Origin: PALSA-612 sp964595575
GTDB lineage: Bacteria > Actinomycetota > Thermoleophilia > Gaiellales > Gaiellaceae
Assembly (NCBI GenBank): GCA_964595575.1
Contig: CAZQRA010000006.1
Location: forward strand, 1-64,000
Length of the DNA stretch: 64,000 nucleotides
Direction: 5' to 3'
The stretch's first letter is position 1, and the number at the start of each line of letters is the position of its first letter. The position numbers and the translations under genes were made by a program. Shown one piece after another: positions 31,939 to 40,217 of this stretch. The notes beneath the pieces were generated by a model. The model saw only the letters and a program-made list of their open reading frames with translations, was not told the DNA's origin and made no database searches.

Positions 31939-33419
31939 GCGCGGGGTCTCGCTCCACTGGGGACGGAAGCTCTCTGTCGAGGCCGTATCCTGCATGCGCC
32001 CCTCTCCGCGCAGGCTCGGAACGCGAGGAGGCCTGTCACGCTGGGGCGGGGGGAGGAGGGAAGAGCGGCGCGCGACCGTCTCCGGGAGCGGTCGCGCTCG
32101 TCCCGTGGGGTCTTCTCATCGAGGACTTTCTCGATCGAGATGGCTTGTCCCTGCAGGAGTTCGCCACCGAGTTCACGGGGAGCTGGATGTTCGGCTACGC
32201 TGCTGCCCTGCGCCGCCTGGGCGTGCGGACGGTCATCATCTGCGTCTCGGGCCGCGTGCGAGGGAGGATCAGCCTTCTGCATCGGCCGAGCGGGGCGTCC
32301 GTCGTCGCCCTTCCAGCGCCCGGGCCGTACCGCCTGCTTCGGCGGTGGATGGTCGATCCGTACGGTCGCACTGCCCGCCAGGCCTTCGGCCCTCGGTGGT
32401 GGGTACGTTCGCCTGCGGAACCGCTTCTTGCCGCCGTCAAGGAGCTCGCTCCCTACGTCTCGACGCCCCTTCGGGCCATCGCGCACGAGGCTCGACGGCA
32501 GGGTTGTAGTGCGATCCTGTGCCAGGAGTACGAGTTTCCCCGTTTCGACCTCTGCGTCATCCTGGGCAAGCTCCTTGGTCTTCCCACCTTCGCGACCTTT
32601 CAGGGCGGCGACTACCAGCGATGGAGGTTAGAGCGGTGGGTACGGCCCCTCACGATTCGTCGCAGCGCAGGATTGATAGCGGCGACAGCGAGGGAAGCTC
32701 GTCGTGTGACGACGACCTACGGTGTCCCCGCTGAGCGTGTGGCCTCCATCCCAAATCCCGTCGACACGGGAATCTGGTATCCAGGCCATCGAGGGCTCGC
32801 TCGCGGCAGGTTAGGCATCCCTCCTTCTGCCTCAGTCGTTGCCTGGCATGGGCGCGTCGCCATCTGGAAGAAGGGCCTCGACGTACTCCTGCGGTCGTGG
32901 CAGCTGCTCTCGGAACGCCCTGTTCGCGAGGGGCGGCTACTCCTCGTCGGGGGAGGGCGGGATGCCGCCGAGCTGGCGCGACGCATCCGCGGGCTGGGCC
33001 AAGCGAACGTCGTGTGGTGCGATCGCTTGCTGGCCGATCCGGGGAAGATCCGCGATCGCCTTGCTGCAGCCGATCTCTACGCCTTTCCGTCGCGCCACGA
33101 GGGCTTTCCGGTGGCCTTGGAAGAGGCGCTCGCCTGCGGGCTTCCGGTAGTTGCCTCGGACGCCGGCGGAGTGGAGGAGATCTCGGGTCCCGCATCCAGG
33201 CGGCCGGGGGTCATCGTCCCTCGCGACGATCCTGTAGCCCTGGCCGACGCGATTGCCCGCCTGCTCGACGATCCCGCATCGCTGCGCCGCCTCGCGACGC
33301 TAGCACGGCGGCGGGCCGAGGAGGTTTTCTCGCTCGACGCTGTCGGGGAGAGGCTCGTCACGTTCCTGTTCCGTGGGTTGGACGTCGGAAGCCCGGGTCC
33401 AGGCCGTATCGCGAGATGA
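31935..33419 (+). CDS. GT4/GT1-type glycosyltransferase
   Basis: Up to 494 residues. From about residue 55 the sequence is a GT-B glycosyltransferase: VALVPWGLLIEDFL, FTGSWMFGYAAALRRLGVRTVII, IPNPVDTGIWYPG, VVAWHGRVAIWKKGLDVLLRSWQLL, and the donor-site block ADLYAFPSRHEGFPVALEEALACGLPVVASDAGGVEEI. The first ~45 residues from the GTG at 31935 (GTGA overlap with lysS) are low in complexity, so the true start may lie further in. First gene of the polysaccharide locus, coupled by ATGA to the GT2 gene. Confidence 0.82.
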   Translation: MSAGSRSTGDGSSLSRPYPACAPLRAGSEREEACHAGAGGGGKSGARPSPGAVALVPWGLLIEDFLDRDGLSLQEFATEFTGSWMFGYAAALRRLGVRTVIICVSGRVRGRISLLHRPSGASVVALPAPGPYRLLRRWMVDPYGRTARQAFGPRWWVRSPAEPLLAAVKELAPYVSTPLRAIAHEARRQGCSAILCQEYEFPRFDLCVILGKLLGLPTFATFQGGDYQRWRLERWVRPLTIRRSAGLIAATAREARRVTTTYGVPAERVASIPNPVDTGIWYPGHRGLARGRLGIPPSASVVAWHGRVAIWKKGLDVLLRSWQLLSERPVREGRLLLVGGGRDAAELARRIRGLGQANVVWCDRLLADPGKIRDRLAAADLYAFPSRHEGFPVALEEALACGLPVVASDAGGVEEISGPASRRPGVIVPRDDPVALADAIARLLDDPASLRRLATLARRRAEEVFSLDAVGERLVTFLFRGLDVGSPGPGRIAR

Positions 33420-34366
33420 GCCGGGTCTCCGTGGTGATCACCTGCCACAACTACGGCCGGTTTTTGGGGGCGGCCATCGAGAGTGCTCGTGGCCAGACCG
33501 GCGTCGACGTGGAAGTGATCGTGGTGGACGACGGCTCTAGCGACAACACCGCGGCAGTGGCAGCGCGGTACCTGGACGTACGCTACGTTCACCAGTCCCG
33601 CCAGGGGGTGGCCGAGGCCTGCAACCGCGGTCTCGCCCTGGCGTCGGGCGAGCTCGTCGTTTTCCTCGATGCCGATGACGAGCTGACCCCGCGGGCCCTG
33701 GAGACGTCGGTCGCGATCCTGCGCGCGCGGCCCGAGTGCGCCTTCGTCTACGGGCATGTGCAGTTCATCGACAAGGAGGGAGCGCCCCTCGCGGAGGGCA
33801 CGCGTCGAGCGAGGAGGTTCCAGACATGCATCGAGGAGGATCCCTACCGCTACATGCTTCGCCTCAACACTCCCCTTCGAAGCACTGGGGCAATTCTCTA
33901 CCGGGCCGAGGTGGTGAGGAGCGTCGGGGGCTTTGCCCGGGAGGCGGGTGGTGCCCACGATCTCGATCTCAACTTCCGCATCGCTCGCGCGTACCCGATC
34001 TGCTGCAACGACAGGGTCGTGTTGCGCGTCCGCCGCCACGGTGGAAACATGAGTTTGCGGTTCGGACAGATGTTGCGCGACGCCGTCGTGGCGCAGCGAC
34101 GCCAACGACCGTACGTGGATCGTGACCAGGCCTACCTGCATGACTACCGAGCGGGGCTGAGGATCGCTCGCTCGTACTGGGGCCGCCATCTTGCCGACCA
34201 GATCCTCAGGGAGCTGCGGGAAGGACACGTCCGCTCTGCCCTCCTGGATCTGGGGACGCTGGGTCGGCATGCTCCCCAGACGGCTCCTTCCCTCCTTGTC
34301 GCAGCGCTGAAGAGAGCGATGGCTCCTCGGGCGAGGATGAGGTGGGCCCCCCATGGGCCTCAGTAG
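33416..34366 (+). CDS. GT2-family glycosyltransferase
   Basis: 316 residues. VSVVITCHNYGRFLGAAIESA, VIVVDDGSSDNT (nucleotide-sugar binding), GVAEACNRGLALASGELVVFLDADDEL (DxD-type metal site) and GAILYRAEVVRSVGGFAREAGGAHDLDLNFRIA form a GT-A domain. The start overlaps the previous TGA. It ends 7 bases into the convergent 34360 gene. Confidence 0.9.
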   Translation: MSRVSVVITCHNYGRFLGAAIESARGQTGVDVEVIVVDDGSSDNTAAVAARYLDVRYVHQSRQGVAEACNRGLALASGELVVFLDADDELTPRALETSVAILRARPECAFVYGHVQFIDKEGAPLAEGTRRARRFQTCIEEDPYRYMLRLNTPLRSTGAILYRAEVVRSVGGFAREAGGAHDLDLNFRIARAYPICCNDRVVLRVRRHGGNMSLRFGQMLRDAVVAQRRQRPYVDRDQAYLHDYRAGLRIARSYWGRHLADQILRELREGHVRSALLDLGTLGRHAPQTAPSLLVAALKRAMAPRARMRWAPHGPQ

Positions 34367-35202
34367 ACCGAGGGGAGTCCCAGTGCCTCGATCCGCTCTC
34401 TGCCGGTGAGCTCGAAGAAGGCGTGGAAGATCTCGAGCGCCTGCTCACGGCTGCAGAGGCCCCGCCGGACGTAGGGCCACCGGTCGACTTCCTCTTCCCG
34501 CACCACGACCTCGCTGCGTTCGACCACCTTGGGGAGCGACGACGCGGAAGGCCAGGACGTGAGCTCCCGGGTGATCGCCCTTGGGGACGGGACGAGGACG
34601 GTGACGCGTCGGTACCCAAGGTGGCTGAGCACAGCAAGGCGATGTTGGCCGTTGTAGCGCACTGCGCGGAACTCCCCGCTGCGCTTCACCAGCAACGTTA
34701 CCTCGGGGAAGCCTCCGCGTGCCAGCGGTCGGTACCCCGCGCTTCTCATCGAGCGGTAGAGGCGAAGAGTCGCGTCCCACTCCTTCTCCAGAGGGCGCCG
34801 ATCTCCGGGTCGGTACCAGGGGTTACGGTCGGGCCCATAGAGGCTGGCGGTGTCGACTCGCGATACTGCGTCAAAGTAGTGCCCCCAAGGACCACCCCCG
34901 ACATGGTCGCCCCAGGGGTAGGTACCGAGATAGAATTTGAAATCATTTCGATATCGCCGTTCTGGATCGTGCAGGAAGAGGATGTCGTTCAGGTAACGAA
35001 CGTTCCTGACGAAAGGATGAGTAAAAAAACGGTAGAAAATCGTCTGCTCAAGAGAGATGTCTCGATCTTTCTCGTATTCGGCTACTATCGAGCGTATGTA
35101 ATTCCAGCCATCCCGTGCGAATGAGAAGGAGAATTCGTTCGTGACTACTGCTAGAGGGATCCGTCTCACTCGGCCCCGCAGAAGCTGACCGAAGACCTTC
35201 AC
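34360..35202 (-). CDS. Hypothetical protein with ParB-like YNGQHR segment
   Basis: 280 residues, not assigned. The C-half contains AVRYNGQHRLAVLSHLGYRRVTVLV, which resembles the G-x-HR-x-A-x-x-x-L-G-x-x-x-V pattern of ParB/sulfiredoxin-fold nucleotide-binding proteins found in some polysaccharide loci. Aromatic-rich YPWGDHVGGGPWGHYFDAV lies in the middle. The start region (34900-35200) is visibly lower in G+C than the rest, suggesting transfer. GTG start in a GTGA overlap with the upstream gene; last of the apparent minus-strand operon. Function unknown. Confidence 0.7.
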   Translation of the reverse strand: MKVFGQLLRGRVRRIPLAVVTNEFSFSFARDGWNYIRSIVAEYEKDRDISLEQTIFYRFFTHPFVRNVRYLNDILFLHDPERRYRNDFKFYLGTYPWGDHVGGGPWGHYFDAVSRVDTASLYGPDRNPWYRPGDRRPLEKEWDATLRLYRSMRSAGYRPLARGGFPEVTLLVKRSGEFRAVRYNGQHRLAVLSHLGYRRVTVLVPSPRAITRELTSWPSASSLPKVVERSEVVVREEEVDRWPYVRRGLCSREQALEIFHAFFELTGRERIEALGLPSVY

Positions 35203-36317
35203 CGCTCGGCGAGAAGCAGATCTCCGATCTGCTTGATGCAGCGAAAACGACGGGCTAACGCCTCCTGGAGCCTCGTGTCTGCCTCGACGAGCACGTACCG
35301 GGCCGTGAAGGCGTGTAGGCCCTCGACAACGAGCTCAGGGGGGATGGCGCGGGTCGTCATCAGACGATGCGAGAGACCGTGAGCGACGACGAGGTCGCAA
35401 CGGAGACGTTGGCTTGCAGCAATGGAGAAGTGGGATGCGAACCCGATAGAGGGCGTGGCTCGGGGGAAGTCGATAGCGAGGGGGAGAAGGGCCACACTTC
35501 TCTCTCGGGCGACCTGGAAAAGGGTGTTCAGCGACGGAAGGTCGGTATCGAAGACCACGGCACGCGCGCCCAGCTCGCACGCGAGCAGCCCGTAGACTCC
35601 TCCTTGGCCACTGAGGTCGAGCAGAGACGCTGGACCGAGCTCCGAGATCAGCCTCCTCGTGAAGGGCGGAATGACGCTCGAATCGGCTGCCTTCGTCGTC
35701 TCGATGCGGAGGCTCTCGATACCGCCGAGCTTTAGTCGCCACCTCAGTCGCCTAGGGAGATCCTCCTCTCGAACGCCGTCGTTCTCGAGCATGAGCGCCC
35801 GGGCTAGTCTCGCCTGTCCTCCTGCCATCAGGGCTAGTGGACGCAGGTAGTAGCGGAAAAACTTCTCCTTCGATAAGGGAGGTGCACTCGGCATCGGCAC
35901 GATCGAGGTCACATCCACGAACAGCGGCTGGACTCCGTCGAAGAGGAGATTCCAGGGGTGAGTGTCCTTGAGGGCGAGGTTGTACGACCGAAGCGCCTCG
36001 TGTAGTCGCAGATACGCAAGCGCCGCTTCCTTGAGCATCGCGGGAGGCCACTCCACCGGATACGACGGAAACGGAACCTCCCGCTGGCGAAGAACGAGAG
36101 CGAAGCCATCGAGCGCTAGAGTGGTGAGCTCTGTCTCGACCAAGAGTTTGCGCCGGCATAAATCGTGGAGAATTCCTCGTTGGATGAGATCCAAAAGAAA
36201 CGTCTCCCGACCCTCTCGGATGCCGCGATAGAGGTGACCGCGCCACCAGAACAGCCGACCGTCTGGATCGGCAAATGAGTGCGGATGGAACTGGATCTCA
36301 TCGGGCGGAATGCGCAT
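35199..36317 (-). CDS. Kinase-like plus SAM-methyltransferase-like fusion protein
   Basis: 372 residues. The first half has a kinase-like catalytic-loop pattern, NLALKDTHPWNLLFDGVQPLFVDVTSI (D..P.N...., then VD). The second half looks like a Rossmann methyltransferase: ELGPASLLDLSGQGGVYGLLACELGARAVVFDTDLPSL and LRCDLVVAHGLSHRL. This order resembles NoeA-like proteins (recollection). Catalytic ability of the kinase part is doubtful. Coupled to the 34360 gene; overlaps the preceding GT2 gene end by 20 bases. Lower G+C than the flanks. Confidence 0.65.
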   Translation of the reverse strand: MRIPPDEIQFHPHSFADPDGRLFWWRGHLYRGIREGRETFLLDLIQRGILHDLCRRKLLVETELTTLALDGFALVLRQREVPFPSYPVEWPPAMLKEAALAYLRLHEALRSYNLALKDTHPWNLLFDGVQPLFVDVTSIVPMPSAPPLSKEKFFRYYLRPLALMAGGQARLARALMLENDGVREEDLPRRLRWRLKLGGIESLRIETTKAADSSVIPPFTRRLISELGPASLLDLSGQGGVYGLLACELGARAVVFDTDLPSLNTLFQVARERSVALLPLAIDFPRATPSIGFASHFSIAASQRLRCDLVVAHGLSHRLMTTRAIPPELVVEGLHAFTARYVLVEADTRLQEALARRFRCIKQIGDLLLAER

Positions 36318-37203
36318 CCTTAAACCTCTCTAATCGCATAGCACCGCGAATGTATCCAAGCAAAAAGGCAGGGATGTAGAAGTAGTCGAGCAGTCCAAAC
36401 GCAAGCCCTCTCATCAGGCCGTGAGCCATCGTATATCTGATCGTCCTTCTCGCTGCGGCATGCAGGGAGATGGAGGCACGAAGAAGGCGCTGAAGAGGAT
36501 GGTCGAGTCTATGCTCAGGCCAGATGGAGCCAAGGAGATAGTGTCCTTCGCCGTAGTTCGCAACTGTTCGGAGGAGACTCCAAACTGTGCGGCGATGTTC
36601 GTGAAAGAGAAGAGCTTCCGAGACGTAGCGCAGCGCGTATCCGAGTGATCGGACTCTCTGACACAGCTCGAAATCCTCTCCGCCTGCGCGCCGAAAACGC
36701 TCGTCGAATAAGCCGGCAGCAAGAAGAGCATCGCGGCGAAAGCAAGCGTTAGCGGTGACGACGTAGAGAATGGATCCGTCTTCCGCTGCGCCGGGAGCGA
36801 ACATGCAGCGAGTATCGATGTACTCGCTCAGGAGGCCACCGGAGAGACCCAGCACGCGACCTCCGGCTCCGCCAACCCGAGGAGTGTCGAAGGCGGCGAC
36901 GAGGGCTTCGAGCCAGCCAGGTGTTGGGCGGCAGTCGCTGTCGATGAAGGCGATGAGATCGCCACGGGCTACTCGCACGCCCAGGTTGCGAGCCGAGGCA
37001 GGACCACCATTCTCCTTGTGGACGTACCTCACGGTGGGTGCGACCTCCTCCACTCGCTGGAGCGTGCTCTCGGTCGAGCCGTCGTCTACGACCACGATCT
37101 CGTCCGGGGGAAGCGTTTGACCGAGCAGGCAACGAACCGCCTGCATGGCTCCGTGGGCGTCGTTGTAGACGGGGATCACGACAGAGGTGCGAAGGCGAGT
37201 CAT
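36298..37203 (-). CDS. GT2-family glycosyltransferase
   Basis: 301 residues. TSVVIPVYNDAHGAMQAVRCLL, IVVVDDGSTESTL, GGPASARNLGVRVARGDLIAFIDSDCRP (D-S-D metal motif), GGRVLGLSGG and GEDFELCQRVRSLG form a GT-A enzyme. A C-terminal hydrophobic stretch (HGLMRGLAFGLLDYFYIPAFLLGYIRG) suggests membrane attachment. The ATG overlaps the upstream TGA. Member of the minus-strand export operon. Confidence 0.9.
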   Translation of the reverse strand: MTRLRTSVVIPVYNDAHGAMQAVRCLLGQTLPPDEIVVVDDGSTESTLQRVEEVAPTVRYVHKENGGPASARNLGVRVARGDLIAFIDSDCRPTPGWLEALVAAFDTPRVGGAGGRVLGLSGGLLSEYIDTRCMFAPGAAEDGSILYVVTANACFRRDALLAAGLFDERFRRAGGEDFELCQRVRSLGYALRYVSEALLFHEHRRTVWSLLRTVANYGEGHYLLGSIWPEHRLDHPLQRLLRASISLHAAARRTIRYTMAHGLMRGLAFGLLDYFYIPAFLLGYIRGAMRLERFKDAHSAR

Positions 37204-38087
37204 TCTGGGATGAGGCGGTGCCTTCGACGGTAGAGGCGCTGGCGCAGCGACCAGAAGGGCCGATGAGCAAGCGCGGAGACCTCGAGGAGAAGCCGCTCGC
37301 TCAGGGGAACTGTGCTCCAGTACCGGCGACGATGGCGCCAGAGATCGCGATAGAAGCGAGTGTAATGGTCCGCTGTCTTCGCTCCACTGTGATAGTGAGA
37401 AAAAGCTAGCGGAACGCCAAGGGAGAGGAAAGGAGCTTGTTGAGAGAGGCGAACCCAGTAGTCGAAATCGAGTATGTAGTCGAGATCTTCACGAAGCAGA
37501 CCAATCGAGTCAGTAATCTCCTTGCGCCAAAAAATAGCAGGCTGATGCATGTGGTATCCCTTCCAAAAAGCAAGCAGTCGTCGATGAGTTGAGTACCTCC
37601 CCGGAAGCCTGAGGTCTGGCGACCCATCGGAGTGGAGCCGTATGCAGTCTCCTACCAGGGCCATCGTTCCCGAGCCTTTGCTCAAGTGTTGGGCCACACG
37701 CTGGAGCGCCCCGGGCGCGTAGAAGTCGTCGCTGTTGAGCCATCCGACGATCTCTCCCGTGGCTCGCGAGAGACCCTTGTTGATGGCATGAGCTTGGCCG
37801 AGATCGTTCTCGCTCACCCACCAAGCCAGCCAGGGCTCGTATCGCCGAATGATCTCGACACTGTCGTCTGTGGAGCCTCCGTCCACCACCATGTACTCGA
37901 GATTCGGATACCCCTGAAGGAGCACCGATCGAATAGTCTGCTCGAGGAACGACCCCTGATTGAGAGATGGGGTGACGATGGAGATGCGGGGAAGCGGGGC
38001 CGCTGCCGGACGGGGTGCTGTCTCGAGGTCCCAGGGCCACCCGCTGCGTCCAGGTGGGGGGGGTGGGAGCTCAGCGAGCGTCGGCAT
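37200..38087 (-). CDS. GT2-family glycosyltransferase (WcaA-like)
   Basis: 295 residues. A Pro-rich N-terminus (TLAELPPPPPGRSGWPW) precedes RISIVTPSLNQGSFLEQTIRSVLLQGYPNLEYMVVDGGSTDDSVEII and AINKGLSRATGEIVGWLNSDDFYAPGAL (NSDD metal motif). DFDYWVRLSQQ follows. Typical of repeat-unit glycosyltransferases. ATG 38087 is chosen because the longer frame upstream is the antisense-free part of the preceding gene; the two genes overlap by 17 bases. Confidence 0.88.
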   Translation of the reverse strand: MPTLAELPPPPPGRSGWPWDLETAPRPAAAPLPRISIVTPSLNQGSFLEQTIRSVLLQGYPNLEYMVVDGGSTDDSVEIIRRYEPWLAWWVSENDLGQAHAINKGLSRATGEIVGWLNSDDFYAPGALQRVAQHLSKGSGTMALVGDCIRLHSDGSPDLRLPGRYSTHRRLLAFWKGYHMHQPAIFWRKEITDSIGLLREDLDYILDFDYWVRLSQQAPFLSLGVPLAFSHYHSGAKTADHYTRFYRDLWRHRRRYWSTVPLSERLLLEVSALAHRPFWSLRQRLYRRRHRLIPE

Positions 38088-39288
38088 GCTTCCGTGGGCT
38101 CTCATCCAGCGCCTCGCGGCACACTGCGAGCAGGCTCTCGCCATGGCTGGCCGCGAACGCCTGCTCGGCCGCAAGTGCTCCGCGCTCGCGCTCGAGGTCG
38201 GGCCCTGGCTCGAGATCGGCCCAGTACTCTGCGAGCAGGTCGGCAAGAGCGTCTGGATCGTCGCAGGGGAAGAAGCCCAGGGGATTTGCGAGCTGCTCGC
38301 GGTGGACTGGGATATCCGAGCAGATGATAGGCCGTCCCAGGGCCTTGCAGTCCTGAACGACGGTACTCCAACCCTCGAATCGAGAGGGTTGGATGACGAG
38401 GGCGGCATGTCGCATGAGGTCGATCAGGTCGTCGCGGGGGAGGAAGCCAAGAATGGAGACCTGATCGTGGACGCCGGCACGGGCGATCGCCTGCAAGAGC
38501 TCGGACAGCGTGGCGTTGGTGGGATCGCGGTAGTCGACCGGCATTCCCACCATGACCACGGGAACGCGAGGGCCACCGCTCCGCAGCAGCGCCAGCGCGT
38601 CGACTACCAGGCGGTGGTTCTTGTGCCTCCAGAGCTGGTTGATAACCAGAGCGAACTTCTCGGGCAGATGAAACTTGGCGGACGCGAGACGAGGTGGACC
38701 CGGGGGCTCGAAGGCGAGCAAGGACGGAAACGGGAGCACCCTTACTTTCCCCACGTGTGTTGGGGCGAACTCGGCGAAGTCAGCTGCGACTGCCTTGCTG
38801 GAAAGAAGCACTCGGGTAGCCCTCTCAGCAAGTCCTCGATAGAGGTCGTCTCGGTGCTTCCGCTCCTCCGCGGAGAAGAGATCGGGGAGTCGCAGGTGCT
38901 GAAAGTCGGGGATCCAAGCCACGACCGCTACCTTTGCCAGGTCGGACGGAGGGACGAAGGCAGCGAGGACAACGGAGAGGCCGTGGCGCCGTATTGTCGC
39001 CGCCACCTCGGATCGTGCTCCACGTCCGAATACACGTTGAAGCCACCGCTCTCCCCGGCGGTACGGAGGACGATCGACGGAGACGAGCTCGACGGCTGAG
39101 AGACCGCCACCTTCTTGTGACTCGACGCGATGGCGATCGGACACGAGGCAAACCTTCGTGTTTGTCTTCTCGCAAGCGCCGGCGAGAGAGTGGAGCACGG
39201 TTCTGGCAAAGGTCGAGCCGCCTGTCCAGGCAGGCGTATGGGGAAGTACGACGCCGATGCGGAGCAGTGCGTGCTCTCTACGAGGCAA
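38071..39288 (-). CDS. GT4/GT1-type glycosyltransferase
   Basis: 405 residues. LRIGVVLPHTPAWTGGSTFARTVL, AWIPDFQHLRLPDLFSAEE, VINQLWRHKNHRLVVDALALL and HAALVIQPSRFEGWSTVVQDCKALGRPIICSDIPVHREQ give a GT-B mannosyl/rhamnosyl-transferase-like enzyme. No ATG or GTG fits the start. TTG 39288 overlaps the end of the epimerase gene, while CTG 39267 with GAGAG upstream would place the start right at LRIGVV. Confidence 0.82.
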   Translation of the reverse strand: MPRREHALLRIGVVLPHTPAWTGGSTFARTVLHSLAGACEKTNTKVCLVSDRHRVESQEGGGLSAVELVSVDRPPYRRGERWLQRVFGRGARSEVAATIRRHGLSVVLAAFVPPSDLAKVAVVAWIPDFQHLRLPDLFSAEERKHRDDLYRGLAERATRVLLSSKAVAADFAEFAPTHVGKVRVLPFPSLLAFEPPGPPRLASAKFHLPEKFALVINQLWRHKNHRLVVDALALLRSGGPRVPVVMVGMPVDYRDPTNATLSELLQAIARAGVHDQVSILGFLPRDDLIDLMRHAALVIQPSRFEGWSTVVQDCKALGRPIICSDIPVHREQLANPLGFFPCDDPDALADLLAEYWADLEPGPDLERERGALAAEQAFAASHGESLLAVCREALDESPRKHADAR

Positions 39289-40209
39289 AGGATGGAACCT
39301 CACGCTCGATCCACATCCGGACGCACTCACCCAGAGATGCGCTAAGGGGCTGCGGATTCCACCAGGGAAGGTACGAGCGTAGGCGCGAGACGTCTGCACG
39401 CCATCGCAGAGGATCCCCAGGGCGTTTTCGGCCGGCAAACTGCACAACCTTATCCGGGCCCACAAGCTTGCGCATCTCGTCCGCTAGATGGGCGATCGAG
39501 GTCTCCTCGCCGCGGCCGATATTGATTACGAGGAACCCACGGAGCTCCTCGCGTTTGTCGGCCAACCCAAGAAGAGCTGATACCACGTCCTCGATCGCCA
39601 GGTAATCTCTCGATTCTTTGCCCGTGCCTTCCAGGAGCACTGCCTGCCCGGGAGCACGGAGCTTCTGGTACAGCTCCCACACGAGAAGGCGTCGCATCCC
39701 TGGCCCGAACACTGAGAAGAGCCGGCTCACGAGGACGTCGACACCGAAGCAGTAGGCGAACTCCCTTCCCCAGGAGCTCGCAGGTCACTTTGTGAAATCC
39801 ATAGGGAGAGATGGGCCGGAGGGGGTGCTCCTCATGCGCCGGTAGGGTTTCCGGGTCCCCGTACACTGCAGCGCTCGACAGGAATATAGTGAGCGGGGAC
39901 GCTCCCGATCGACGGATGCTGTCGAGGGTGTTGGCCCAGGTAAGGAGGGAGCTAGGTCGTCGAGGGGAGCCGCGAACGAGCCGGCCACCGAGGCGGGGCC
40001 GGCCGCGTGCACCACCACATCGGGAGCGAACTCCGCCATGACGGCGGCCAAGTCTGTGTGGGCCAGGTCCGCCTGCACGTAGCGGGCCGGCCACGTCGGG
40101 TCCGGCTGACTCGCGTGGCCGACCCCGAGGACCTCGTCCCCACGCGCGGAGGCGGCACGGCCCAAAGCTCCCCCGATGAAGCCCCGACTACCGGTGACGA
40201 GGAGCCGCA
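39278..40209 (-). pseudogene. NAD-dependent epimerase/dehydratase, two compensating frameshifts
   Basis: The three frame pieces join into an SDR-type nucleotide-sugar enzyme of about 310 residues: MRLLVTGSRGFIGGALGRAA (NAD site), VVVHAAGPASVAGSFAAPLDDL, then TIFLSSAAVYGDPETLPAHE and SPYGFHKVTCELLG (Ser, Tyr-x3-Lys catalytic set), then VLVSRLFSVFGPGMRRLLVW and YLAIEDVVSALLGL. Shifts: one base short at about 39950-39953, and one extra G in the GGGG (minus) at 39768-39771. They cancel each other, which points to sequencing error in an active gene as much as to decay. Confidence 0.8.
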
Positions 40210-40217
40210 TGGTGCTT

